This document shows positions 8,042-15,982 of a stretch of DNA of 64,000 bases, in pieces. The DNA is from Bryobacteraceae bacterium (GTDB lineage: Bacteria > Acidobacteriota > Terriglobia > Bryobacterales > Bryobacteraceae). How positions within the stretch are numbered: position 1 is the stretch's first letter; each line of letters opens with the position of its first letter. The translations under genes were made by a program, and so were the position numbers. The notes under the pieces were generated by a model, which saw nothing but the letters and a program-made list of their open reading frames with translations, was not told the origin of the DNA and searched no databases. The DNA is taken from assembly GCA_025980665.1 (NCBI GenBank), contig JAICXC010000007.1, positions 1 to 64,000 of the forward strand, written 5' to 3'.

Positions 8042-8502
8042 GCGCCCTAGCGCGCCTGCTGGGGACTTGGTTTTATCTGGGGTACGTTCCCAAAGGTCCT
8101 GGAACCGCGGGATCGCTGGGAGCGCTCGCCATCGCCTGGGCCCTGCATGCATACCTGGGTATTTCGGGAGCGTGCCTCGCGCTGTTCGGCGTGCTGCTGA
8201 TTGCCCCCGCGATCTGGGCCGCGGGACGAGTGGCGAAAGACACCGGCAGTAAAGATCCACAAGTAGTGGTCATCGACGAGGTTGTCGGCCAATGGATCAC
8301 GCTCGCGGGAGCCTCCAGACTCAACGCGGCCAGCTGGATCACTGCCTTTGCGCTGTTTCGATTGTTCGACATTTGGAAGCCGCCTCCGGTGCGACAACTG
8401 GAAAAAGTCCCCGGCGGCGCGGGCATTGTGCTGGATGACGCCATGGCCGGAATTTTCGCGGCACTTGTGTTGTACAGCGCTGGATGGTTCAATCTTTATT
8501 AG
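8038..8502 (+). CDS. pgpA: Phosphatidylglycerophosphatase A
   Basis: A 154-residue integral membrane enzyme that dephosphorylates phosphatidylglycerol phosphate to phosphatidylglycerol. Diagnostic blocks are PKGPGTAGSLGA near the N-terminus, DPQVVVIDEVVGQWIT in the centre and FRLFDIWKPPPVRQLE with GGAGIVLDDAMAGI at the end; the acidic residues of IDE and LDD are the metal-binding positions known for the family. About four hydrophobic segments are visible. I chose the ATG at 8038 because it overlaps the yacG stop (ATGA) and begins just before the first conserved block; the ORF track start at 7918 lies inside yacG. Confidence 0.93.
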   Translation: MSALARLLGTWFYLGYVPKGPGTAGSLGALAIAWALHAYLGISGACLALFGVLLIAPAIWAAGRVAKDTGSKDPQVVVIDEVVGQWITLAGASRLNAASWITAFALFRLFDIWKPPPVRQLEKVPGGAGIVLDDAMAGIFAALVLYSAGWFNLY

Positions 8503-8512
8503 CTGTTCCTTT

Positions 8513-9535
8513 ATGGCAATTCGTAAGAATCCCGAATCCCGCCCTCAGATTTCCGACGTTTCTCCGCCTGCGGCCATCCCCGGTGGCGAGTTCCGCATCC
8601 GCGGTAAAGGCCTGGTTGGTGCGGATCGACCCACGGCGCGCTTTGGCGAGCTGTCTGCCCCCGTGGTGATTGGCTCGGATTCGCTGATGATCGTACGCGT
8701 TCCGGAAGGGGTCTCGCGTGGCGAGCTGGTGCTCGGCAAGGACGAAGACGCGGCCTGGACCTGCGACATCGGCATTCAGATCGCGGAGGGAATGCATCCC
8801 GTCTCGAATCCAGCCGTCGACAAGCTGGGCAACATCTACACCACGTTCAGTGGATCGGCTGGTCAGAAGACAGCGGTGTCGATTTACAAGATCGATTCCA
8901 GTCTCACTCCTAAGCCGCTGGTTACCGAGCTGATGAACGCTACCGGCCTTGCACTGGATGCCGAAGGATCGCTCTACGTTTCGAGCCGTCATGACGGCAT
9001 GGTGTACCAGGTTTCGCCTTCGGGCAACACATCGACCTACGTCGAGGGAATGGGTGTCGCCACCGGAATCGTCTTCGACCGCGAAGACAATCTTTTTGTC
9101 GGCGATCGCAGCGGCACGGTTTTCAAGATTAGCCGGCAGCGGCAGATTTACGTGTTCGCCACGCTCGAACCATCCATTGCCGCGTATCATCTTGCCTTTG
9201 GCCCCGATGGATATCTCTACGTCACCGGTCCCACCACTTCGAGTTTCGATGCGGTCCATCGCATCGACAAAGATGGACACGTGGAAACGTTTTATCGCGG
9301 GCTAGGGCGTCCGCAGGGCATGGCTTTCGACGTGAAGGGCAACCTGTACGTGGCAGCATCGCTCGGCGGGCGTCGCGGCGTCGTGCGGATTTCTCCTGAA
9401 CGCAATGCCGAGTTGTTTCTCTCTGGCCCGGCGATTGTGGGCCTGGCGTTTTCACCATCGAAATCAGTGATCGTGGCCACCAACAACTCACTGTTCAAAG
9501 TGGACGCACGCATCGAAGGCTGGCCCGTTCCTTAA
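8513..9535 (+). CDS. IPT/TIG plus NHL/SMP-30-like beta-propeller protein
   Basis: A 340-residue protein starting at the ATG at 8513 (the ORF track start at 8282 is inside pgpA). Residues about 10-85 resemble an IPT/TIG Ig-like domain (ISDVSPPAAIPGGEFRIRGK). The remainder is a six-bladed propeller of SMP-30/NHL type with repeated phrases such as GLALDAEGSLYVSSR, GIVFDREDNLFVGDR, LAFGPDGYLYVTG and GMAFDVKGNLYVAAS. No signal peptide is apparent, so it is probably cytoplasmic or uses an unusual export route. Propellers of this kind can be lactonases or binding scaffolds; nothing distinguishes them here. It lies between pgpA and cinA on the same strand. Confidence 0.75.
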   Translation: MAIRKNPESRPQISDVSPPAAIPGGEFRIRGKGLVGADRPTARFGELSAPVVIGSDSLMIVRVPEGVSRGELVLGKDEDAAWTCDIGIQIAEGMHPVSNPAVDKLGNIYTTFSGSAGQKTAVSIYKIDSSLTPKPLVTELMNATGLALDAEGSLYVSSRHDGMVYQVSPSGNTSTYVEGMGVATGIVFDREDNLFVGDRSGTVFKISRQRQIYVFATLEPSIAAYHLAFGPDGYLYVTGPTTSSFDAVHRIDKDGHVETFYRGLGRPQGMAFDVKGNLYVAASLGGRRGVVRISPERNAELFLSGPAIVGLAFSPSKSVIVATNNSLFKVDARIEGWPVP

Positions 9536-9543
9536 ATTTATTG

Positions 9544-10794
9544 ATGGCCGACGCCGAAATCATCGCTGTCGGGTCGGAGATGCTGACCTCGCAGCGTATC
9601 GACACCAATTCGCTATACATCACCGATCAACTGAATGCGCTCGGAGTCGAAGTGCACCGGAAGTTGATCATCGGCGACGATCGCGCGCTGCTGACGGATG
9701 CCGTGCAATCCGCTCTGACCCATGCGGGTATTGTGATTCTGACCGGAGGCCTCGGCCCCACGGAAGATGACGTGACCCGCCAGGCTGTGGCTGACGCGCT
9801 GAATCGTGAACTGGTCTTCAGCCAGGAAATTTGCGATGCCATCGAGGAACGCTTTCGGCGCCGCCAGCGCAACATGGCCGAGATCAACAAACGGCAGGCC
9901 TATGTAGTCGCGGGCGCGGAGGTGTTGCCGAACACCAACGGGACGGCTCCGGGGCAATGGATCGTAAACGACGGCCGCATTATCATCATGCTGCCGGGTC
10001 CACCCGGCGAACTGAAACCTTTATTCGCCAACGAGTGTGTCCCTCGGTTGACCAAACTGCTGCCCGCGCAAGTCATCCGCGCGCGATTCTACCGCGTTAC
10101 CGGCTTCACGGAATCCGATCTGGATGCTCTGATCGCTCCGGTGTATACGAAATACGCGAATCCTTCGACGACGATTCTGGCGTCTCCGGGCGACATCCAG
10201 ATTCACTTGCGCGCCCGCTGCGGATCGGCCGAAGACTCCGAGCGTTTGCTGGCCGAAGTTGGTGATCCGATTGAAGCGCTGCTTGGCCGGCATTTGTTTT
10301 CGCGCAATGGCGAACCCCTTGAAGAAATTGTGGGCGCGCTACTGCGCGAACGCGGAGCGACCCTGAGCGTCGCCGAAAGCTGCACCGGGGGCATGGTGGG
10401 ACAGCGCATTACCTCCATTGCGGGAAGCTCGGACTACTTTGTCGGCGGATTTGTGACCTACACGGATCGTATGAAGACTGACTTGCTGGGCGTGGATCCA
10501 GCGTTGATCTCCCAGCACACTGCGGTCAGCAAAGAAGTCGCCGCCGCAATGGCGGAAGGAGCGCGAGCGCGCACGGGCTCTACATTTGCCATCTCGATCA
10601 CAGGCGAAGCGGGTCCGGAGTCGAGCACGGGCTCCCCGGTGGGCACGATTTTCGTGGGATTCGTGAGTCCCGAAGGGCCGCCGGAGGTGCTACGGTTCGC
10701 CATGCCCGGCGATCGTCCACGTATACGCGGGTTCGCCACGCAAGCCGCGCTCGATCTTCTGCGGCGGCGCTTGATGAGACTCGACGAACCATGA
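9544..10794 (+). CDS. cinA: CinA-like nicotinamide-nucleotide amidase / competence-damage protein
   Basis: A 416-residue two-domain protein. The N-terminal MoaB/MogA-like (COG1058) domain is shown by EIIAVGSEML, ILTGGLGPTEDDVTR and MLPGPPGELKPLF. The C-terminal CinA domain carries AESCTGGMVGQRIT, GGFVTYTDRMK and SITGEAGPESSTGSPVGTIF, the NMN deamidase signatures; this activity recycles NMN from DNA ligase and other NAD-consuming reactions. The track start is a TTG at 9541; the ATG at 9544 in the same frame is more likely. Its stop overlaps the ATG of the next gene (ATGA), and this junction also carries one copy of a palindromic repeat. Confidence 0.92.
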   Translation: MADAEIIAVGSEMLTSQRIDTNSLYITDQLNALGVEVHRKLIIGDDRALLTDAVQSALTHAGIVILTGGLGPTEDDVTRQAVADALNRELVFSQEICDAIEERFRRRQRNMAEINKRQAYVVAGAEVLPNTNGTAPGQWIVNDGRIIIMLPGPPGELKPLFANECVPRLTKLLPAQVIRARFYRVTGFTESDLDALIAPVYTKYANPSTTILASPGDIQIHLRARCGSAEDSERLLAEVGDPIEALLGRHLFSRNGEPLEEIVGALLRERGATLSVAESCTGGMVGQRITSIAGSSDYFVGGFVTYTDRMKTDLLGVDPALISQHTAVSKEVAAAMAEGARARTGSTFAISITGEAGPESSTGSPVGTIFVGFVSPEGPPEVLRFAMPGDRPRIRGFATQAALDLLRRRLMRLDEP

Positions 10795-12674
10795 GACAGG
10801 CGACAAGATCGCCTGTCCTACTCATGCTGGCGCTGGCGACCGTTCTTTTCTGGTCGATCCCGCTCTTTCAGCGGAACGTGACCATCCACTGGGATTTGAC
10901 CGACGTTACTTATCCCGCCCAGAAGTATTTTGCGGATTCTGTGCACGCCGGACGCCTCCCATACTGGACGCCGTTTCTATATTCGGGGATGCCATTTTTA
11001 TCCGATCCGCAAACCGGCGCATGGTACCCGCTGCACTGGCCGTTCTACCTGATTGGAGTCACCCCGCGCATTTTGTTCTGGGAGCTCGCTCTGCACTCGT
11101 TCCTCGCACTGGCCGGAGCCTTCCTGTTGGCCCGCAAGCTCTTCGGCGATCCGGTGGCCGCCGCCATCGCGGGGATGTTTTACGCCTGGGGAGGATTCTT
11201 CGCCGCGCACAGCTCGCAACTTGGGATGTTCGAAGCCGCGGCGTTGCTGCCGTGGCTTCTATGGGCGTCGCTATTGGAGCGGCGATACTGGCTCCTAACG
11301 GGTGCCGTGGCCGGCCTGATCACGTTAGTGGGCAGCTTCGATGCAGCGTTATATTGCTTCTTCGCACTTGCCTGCTTTCTGATCGCTCAGTCCTGGAAGC
11401 GCGCGGCCGCTCTGCTTGTAGCTACGCCCGTGATCGGATTCTGCCTGAGCGCAGTAGTGCTCCTGCCTTGGTTCGAGATCGTCAAATACGCCACGCATCC
11501 TCTCACTTCGCCGGCCGCGTCGCTGCGTCCGATCGCGCTCGCGGCCGTCATGTCTGCCGATTATTTTGGATTGATCTCCGGCGACTATAGAGGCCCGGAA
11601 GAGATTCGCCAGTTCTATCTGTACGGCGGCTTGCTCCTGCTCCCGCTCGCGATCGCAGGGCTCATCCGGAAGTTCCAAATGCGACCGATACTGGCGCTGA
11701 TTGTCCCAGGATTGTGGTATGCGTTCGGTCCAGGTGCGGGTGTTGCGCGGCTGCTCAAGCTGCTGCCCGGCTTTCGTGACGCGCATGCGCCGATCGAGAT
11801 CTGGTTCGTGCCGGCGCTGGGCCTCGCGCTAGCCGCTGGGTCCGGTGCGGCATGGGCTGCGGAAAAGATGGGACAGAAACGCCTGCCATTCATCCTGATG
11901 GTGATCATCGCGGCCGATTTGTGGCATTTCAATATGTACAAGAGCCCGCTGGTGTATGCGTCATCCATTACCTTCGACGAACTGTATGGAAAGCGCCAGC
12001 AGGCTTTCGAAGATCGTATCCGCGAGGTCAAGCAGCAACCGCTGTATCGCTTGTGGATGTCGAATGCCGGCATCGCCATCGGCCCCCTGGATGGATCTCT
12101 GGTGACGCGCACAGAAGGGAGCTGGGGCGCCGGGTTACTCGAATTAAATCGCTATGCCGAATATACGCGCGCGATTACGTCGAATCCGCGGTTGCTGAAC
12201 GGGTTGAGTGCGAATTTCCTAGTGGACCCGCGAGGGCGCCTGGAGGTGAACCCGTCCGCCCTTCGGCGGGTCTCCGTGCCCGCGAGAATCACCCCGGGTG
12301 GGTACGCAGATCTTGCGTCCCTAGATCCGACCGAGGGTTCGGTTGTCGAAGGGTGGACCCGGAGCGTGGCACAGCAGCAACCCACGGAACTAACCGTCAC
12401 CGGGTATCGCGAGGACTTTTATCAGATCCGGTATTCGGCTCCGGCGGAGACGCTGATTCGCATTGCGGTTCCTTTCGCGCCTGGCTGGCACGCCGCGGTG
12501 GACGGCATCCCAGTCGCCGTATTGCCGGTCGATTATGCTCTGAGCGGTGTTGTGGTTCCTGTCGGGCAGCACCAGCTAACTCTGCAATTCCGGCCGCAGT
12601 ACTTCCTGATGGGCGCGGCGTTGAGTATCGCGGCGATCATCGGAATAGTCGTTCTTTTTTGTATAGTGAGTTGA
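10791..12674 (+). CDS. Large integral membrane protein, YfhO-like
   Basis: A 627-residue protein with about eleven hydrophobic segments in the first 400 residues, then a soluble 200-residue region and a final helix (about 602-625). The pattern DLTDVTYPAQKYFADSV, GRLPYWTPFLYSGMPFLSDP and YPLHWPFY is the signature of YfhO-type membrane proteins, relatives of GT-C glycosyltransferases. The acidic residues near the N-terminus sit where GT-C enzymes have their catalytic DXD-like loop. A role in glycosylating lipids or cell-wall polymers is suggested by the family and remains inference. Residues 2-10 are encoded by a palindromic repeat copy. Its start overlaps the cinA stop. Confidence 0.75.
   Translation: MRQATRSPVLLMLALATVLFWSIPLFQRNVTIHWDLTDVTYPAQKYFADSVHAGRLPYWTPFLYSGMPFLSDPQTGAWYPLHWPFYLIGVTPRILFWELALHSFLALAGAFLLARKLFGDPVAAAIAGMFYAWGGFFAAHSSQLGMFEAAALLPWLLWASLLERRYWLLTGAVAGLITLVGSFDAALYCFFALACFLIAQSWKRAAALLVATPVIGFCLSAVVLLPWFEIVKYATHPLTSPAASLRPIALAAVMSADYFGLISGDYRGPEEIRQFYLYGGLLLLPLAIAGLIRKFQMRPILALIVPGLWYAFGPGAGVARLLKLLPGFRDAHAPIEIWFVPALGLALAAGSGAAWAAEKMGQKRLPFILMVIIAADLWHFNMYKSPLVYASSITFDELYGKRQQAFEDRIREVKQQPLYRLWMSNAGIAIGPLDGSLVTRTEGSWGAGLLELNRYAEYTRAITSNPRLLNGLSANFLVDPRGRLEVNPSALRRVSVPARITPGGYADLASLDPTEGSVVEGWTRSVAQQQPTELTVTGYREDFYQIRYSAPAETLIRIAVPFAPGWHAAVDGIPVAVLPVDYALSGVVVPVGQHQLTLQFRPQYFLMGAALSIAAIIGIVVLFCIVS
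10795..10821 (+). repeat. Palindromic repeat element, copy 1
   Basis: GACAGGCGA-caaga-TCGCCTGTC followed by CTAC: a perfect 9-bp stem with a 5-base loop. It matches 25 of 27 bases of the copy at 25097-25123; the two differences fall opposite one another in the stem and keep it paired. This copy lies in the first codons of the YfhO-like gene. Confidence 0.75.
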
Positions 12675-12686
12675 AAGAGGCTCAAC

Positions 12687-13232
12687 ATGCGAATTCGTGG
12701 AGTGGTTTTGATGATGCTTGCGTTCGTTGGAATCTCCGCGGCCCAAGCACCGGCGCCCTCAAAAGCGAAAGCCAAGGCACCATCCGCCCCTGCCAGCCGG
12801 AATCCTGCGACGCTTGCTCAGCTCATGAAGGGGATTTTGTTTCCGAGCGCAAATGTGGTGTTCTTCGCTCAAAGCGACAATCCGAACGACGTGCCGCCGG
12901 CTAAGGATCCGGCCTTGGCGATCAATCCTCTGGCTAGTTCCTACGGCAAATGGGAAGCGGTGGAGAATGCCAGCCTGGCGATCGTGGAAGCCGCCAACCT
13001 GCTCACAGTTCCTGGACGCAAGTGCTCTAATGGCCTGCCCGTTCCTGTTACCAATGCGGATTGGCCGAAGCTCGTGCAGGGCCTCCGGGACGCTGGGATG
13101 GCGGCATATAAAGCGGCACAATCGAAGAATCAGGATAAGATCCTGGACGCCGCTGACGTGATGACGACGGCCTGCGCGAACTGCCACGACAAATATCGCG
13201 AGAAGCCGACGCCCGCAGACCGCTGCAAGTAA
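12687..13232 (+). CDS. Exported mono-haem cytochrome c with C-terminal CxxCH
   Basis: A 181-residue protein with a signal peptide (about 1-20, cleavage near SAAQA) and an Ala/Pro/Lys-rich linker. The only haem-attachment site, CANCH, lies about 15 residues from the C-terminus, preceded by helical sequence (VQGLRDAGMAAYKAAQ, ILDAADVMTTACANCH). A C-terminal CxxCH in a helical protein is the layout of cytochrome c' (class II), so this is my preferred reading. A further cysteine pair (RKCSNG, DRCK) may add a disulfide. A Shine-Dalgarno AGAGG lies 6 bases before the ATG. Its electron partner is not identifiable; neighbours are unrelated. Confidence 0.75.
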   Translation: MRIRGVVLMMLAFVGISAAQAPAPSKAKAKAPSAPASRNPATLAQLMKGILFPSANVVFFAQSDNPNDVPPAKDPALAINPLASSYGKWEAVENASLAIVEAANLLTVPGRKCSNGLPVPVTNADWPKLVQGLRDAGMAAYKAAQSKNQDKILDAADVMTTACANCHDKYREKPTPADRCK

Positions 13233-13292
13233 AGCAAAAATCTGATCCTGTAGTCTTCCACGATTTCGGCCGATAGGCGGGGTAGGTCTCCT

Positions 13293-14183
13293 ATGGTCGA
13301 AACGACTTCAGCTCCCACGGTCTCAGCTTCGGAATGCAAACTCTCTCAGCGCGCGATGGGCGCACTCGGCAAGCTGCCCCCTTTCTCGCCAATCCTGAAC
13401 AAATTGCTGGCTTCTCTGGCGGGCGAGGACGTGTCCTTCTCCAAGCTCGGCGAACTGATCGAAAAAGACACCGTGGTGGCAGGAAATATTATTCACCTGG
13501 TGAACTCGGCGCTCTACGCGCGACGCGCGACGATTACTTCGGTGCGCCATGCGCTGGCCCTCCTGGGGATGGACAAGGTTCGCAATACGCTGCTGGGGAT
13601 GTCGATTTCGCGCATGTGGACCCAGGTGAAGACCCCTCCGGCATGGTCCATGGTGCGCTTCAACCGGCACTCGGCGGCAGTCGCGATTCTGAGCGATCAG
13701 ATCGCCTCGCGGATTCCGGGGGCTGAGTATCCCGAAGGCGCATTCGTAGGAGGATTGTTGCACGATCTGGGCCGTTTGCTGATTGCGCTAGGCCTGCCGG
13801 ACGAGTTTGCTCGCCTGATGAAGCTTCAGGAACAATCAAGCCGATCCTGGACGGAATGCGAGCTGGAACTGCTGGGATTCACGCACGCCGAGCTGTCAGC
13901 CGAAGCTCTGGAAAAGTGGAAATTTCCTCAAGAAGTGCAGGTTGCTGTTCGTGATCATCATCGGCCGCCGGCATTTCAGCCGGGTGGAGTCATACCGCTC
14001 AGCGCCATCCTCAACGCCGCGGATCGGTATGTCAATGCTACCGGCGAATCGATCATCGTTTCCAAGCTGTTGAGCGAGGACGCCGGAGCAATCGCGGGCC
14101 TGGGCATTCCGGACGAAAAAATCGCCCCGCTGCTGGCGGATTTCAAGGCAGAGCACGCGGCCATGGCGGCGTTTTTTAAGTAA
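13293..14183 (+). CDS. HDOD-domain protein
   Basis: A 296-residue soluble protein. The HDOD domain covers most of it: LPPFSPILNKLLASLAG, LIEKDTVVAGNIIHLVNSAL, ITSVRHALALLGMDKVRN and the HD-like GGLLHDLGRLLIA. HDOD proteins are HD-GYP relatives that usually lack phosphodiesterase activity and act as signalling scaffolds. Here the single HD dyad is followed by DHHRPP, but the GYP segment is absent. No receiver or EAL domain is attached. It is not clearly co-transcribed with neighbours; nadA begins 40 bp downstream. Confidence 0.85.
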   Translation: MVETTSAPTVSASECKLSQRAMGALGKLPPFSPILNKLLASLAGEDVSFSKLGELIEKDTVVAGNIIHLVNSALYARRATITSVRHALALLGMDKVRNTLLGMSISRMWTQVKTPPAWSMVRFNRHSAAVAILSDQIASRIPGAEYPEGAFVGGLLHDLGRLLIALGLPDEFARLMKLQEQSSRSWTECELELLGFTHAELSAEALEKWKFPQEVQVAVRDHHRPPAFQPGGVIPLSAILNAADRYVNATGESIIVSKLLSEDAGAIAGLGIPDEKIAPLLADFKAEHAAMAAFFK

Positions 14184-14224
14184 CAATACTAGCCGGGGTA
14201 CACTTGAATAGTAAGGTCTCCCCG

Positions 14225-15154
14225 ATGCCGGCCGTTCAATCCATCGTTGACGAAATACTGGAGCTGAAGCAGCAGCGCCACGCGATTATTTTGGCGCATC
14301 ACTACCAGGAATCTGAGATTCAGGAACTGGCGGATTCGATCGGCGACAGTCTGGAGCTGGCGCGCAGAGCTCGGGACTTCGAAGGCGATGTGATTGCATT
14401 CTGTGGCGTGGTTTTCATGGCCGAAACCGCCAAGGTCCTGAACCCCACGCGGACCGTGGTGCTGCCCGACCTCGATGCCGGCTGCAGCCTGGTGGATAGC
14501 TGTACGGCCGAGCAGGTGCGGGCTTTCCGCGCGCGCCATCCGGACCACGTCGTCGTTAGCTATGTCAATACGTCGGTGGAAGTGAAGGCGGAAAGCGATA
14601 TCTTGTGCACCTCGCGGAATGCGGTGCGGATTGTGAACTCGATTCCCGCGGAGAATCCGATATTGTTTCTCCCTGATATCAATTTGGGAAACTACGTAAA
14701 GCAGCAGACGGGCCGCGAAAACATGACCATCTGGCAGGGCGCGTGCATCGTACACGCGACGTTCCTGGCGCGCCGGCTCACTACTGCTCGGGCCGAGCAT
14801 CCCCAGGCACTGGTCGCCGCGCATCCGGAGTGCCCGGCGGACGTTTTGGCGATGGCGGATTTCATCGGCTCAACCAGCGCGATCATCGACTGGTGCGTAT
14901 CCGCGCCGGCTGAAGAATACATCGTGATGACCGAAAGCGGCGTCCGCCATTCTCTGGAGCGTCTGGCGCCGCAGAAGCGTTTCTACTTCGTTCCCAACGA
15001 GAATTGCAACTGCAGCGAATGCCCCTACATGCGGCGTAACACGCTCGAAAAACTGCGCGACTGCCTGACGATGCTGACGCCGCGCATTGAGCTTTCTGAC
15101 GATATTATCCGGCGCGCCGCGCTACCCATCGAGCGGATGCTCGCAGTTCGTTAA
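14225..15154 (+). CDS. nadA: Quinolinate synthase
   Basis: A 309-residue [4Fe-4S] enzyme that condenses iminoaspartate with dihydroxyacetone phosphate to quinolinate in de novo NAD synthesis. Clear blocks are AIILAHHYQESEIQELAD, VIAFCGVVFMAETAK (first cluster cysteine), PDLDAGCSLVDSC, LFLPDINLGNYV, AHPECPADVL (second) and NENCNCSECPYMRRNTLEKL (third). The ORF track uses a TTG at 14204; the ATG at 14225 has AAGG 8 bases upstream and is my choice. nadC follows after 11 bp. No nadB is in the window. Confidence 0.93.
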   Translation: MPAVQSIVDEILELKQQRHAIILAHHYQESEIQELADSIGDSLELARRARDFEGDVIAFCGVVFMAETAKVLNPTRTVVLPDLDAGCSLVDSCTAEQVRAFRARHPDHVVVSYVNTSVEVKAESDILCTSRNAVRIVNSIPAENPILFLPDINLGNYVKQQTGRENMTIWQGACIVHATFLARRLTTARAEHPQALVAAHPECPADVLAMADFIGSTSAIIDWCVSAPAEEYIVMTESGVRHSLERLAPQKRFYFVPNENCNCSECPYMRRNTLEKLRDCLTMLTPRIELSDDIIRRAALPIERMLAVR

Positions 15155-15165
15155 CGAGCCCGGTA

Positions 15166-15978
15166 ATGCACCACGAAATTCAAGATGCCGTGCGCCGGGC
15201 GCTCGCCGAGGACATTGGCTCGGGCGACATCACCACTAATCTGTGCGTTCCCGCCGCGGCTACAGCAAAAGGCCGGATGGTCGCGCGCGAATCGCTGGTC
15301 TTAGCGGGCGTTGAGTTGCTGCCGCTCATCTTTGCAGACTGCATTGTCGCGATTACGCGCTGTTCCGGAGACCGCCTTGAGGATGGCAGCGAAATCGCCG
15401 TCGTCCAAGGTCCAGCGCGAGCGTTGCTAACGGGCGAACGCACGGCTCTGAATTTTGTCCAGCGTTTAAGTGGTGTCGCGACGCTGGCCGCCGCGTATGT
15501 TCGCGCCGTGGAGGGCACGCGCTGCCGGATTCTGGATACCCGCAAAACCACGCCGGGCCTGAGGCGGCTAGAAAAGATGGCGGCGGCCGCGGGCGGGGCG
15601 GTGAATTATCGCCTGGGGTTGTTCGACGCGGTATTGATCAAGAACAACCACATCACTGCGGCGGGCGGCGTCCGGGCAGCGCTGGAGCGCACACGAGATG
15701 CCGGGGTGCCGATCGAGATCGAGGTCCGGACGCGCGAAGAGTTGGACGAGGCATTAGCCTGCGGGGCCACCCATCTGCTGCTGGATAATCTTTCGCCGGC
15801 GGAAGCGAAAGATTGGGTCTTGTATATCGACCAGCGCGCGACTACGGAGTTATCTGGCGGCATCACGCTTGAAACCGCTCGGGCTTATGCGGAATCCGGC
15901 GCGGATTTTCTGTCGAGTGGCGCGATCACCCACTCAGCGCGGGCGGTCGACATCAACTTCCGCATCGAACCGGACTGA
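15166..15978 (+). CDS. nadC: Nicotinate-nucleotide pyrophosphorylase (carboxylating)
   Basis: A 270-residue quinolinate phosphoribosyltransferase that converts quinolinate and PRPP to nicotinate mononucleotide, CO2 and pyrophosphate. Family blocks: ALAEDIGSGDITTNL, LTGERTALNFVQRLSGVAT, ILDTRKTTPGLRRLEKMA, GGAVNYRLGLFDAVLIKNNH, EIEVRTREELDEAL and SGAITHSARAVDINFRI. Length is normal. It is the second gene of the nadA-nadC pair and ends 4 bp before the convergent S46 peptidase gene. Confidence 0.95.
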   Translation: MHHEIQDAVRRALAEDIGSGDITTNLCVPAAATAKGRMVARESLVLAGVELLPLIFADCIVAITRCSGDRLEDGSEIAVVQGPARALLTGERTALNFVQRLSGVATLAAAYVRAVEGTRCRILDTRKTTPGLRRLEKMAAAAGGAVNYRLGLFDAVLIKNNHITAAGGVRAALERTRDAGVPIEIEVRTREELDEALACGATHLLLDNLSPAEAKDWVLYIDQRATTELSGGITLETARAYAESGADFLSSGAITHSARAVDINFRIEPD

Positions 15979-15982
15979 AGGC

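Noticed and set aside
11852-12904. 350-residue plus-strand ORF overlapping the YfhO-like gene and the cytochrome
   Set aside because: Different frame across two supported genes, with no family signature.
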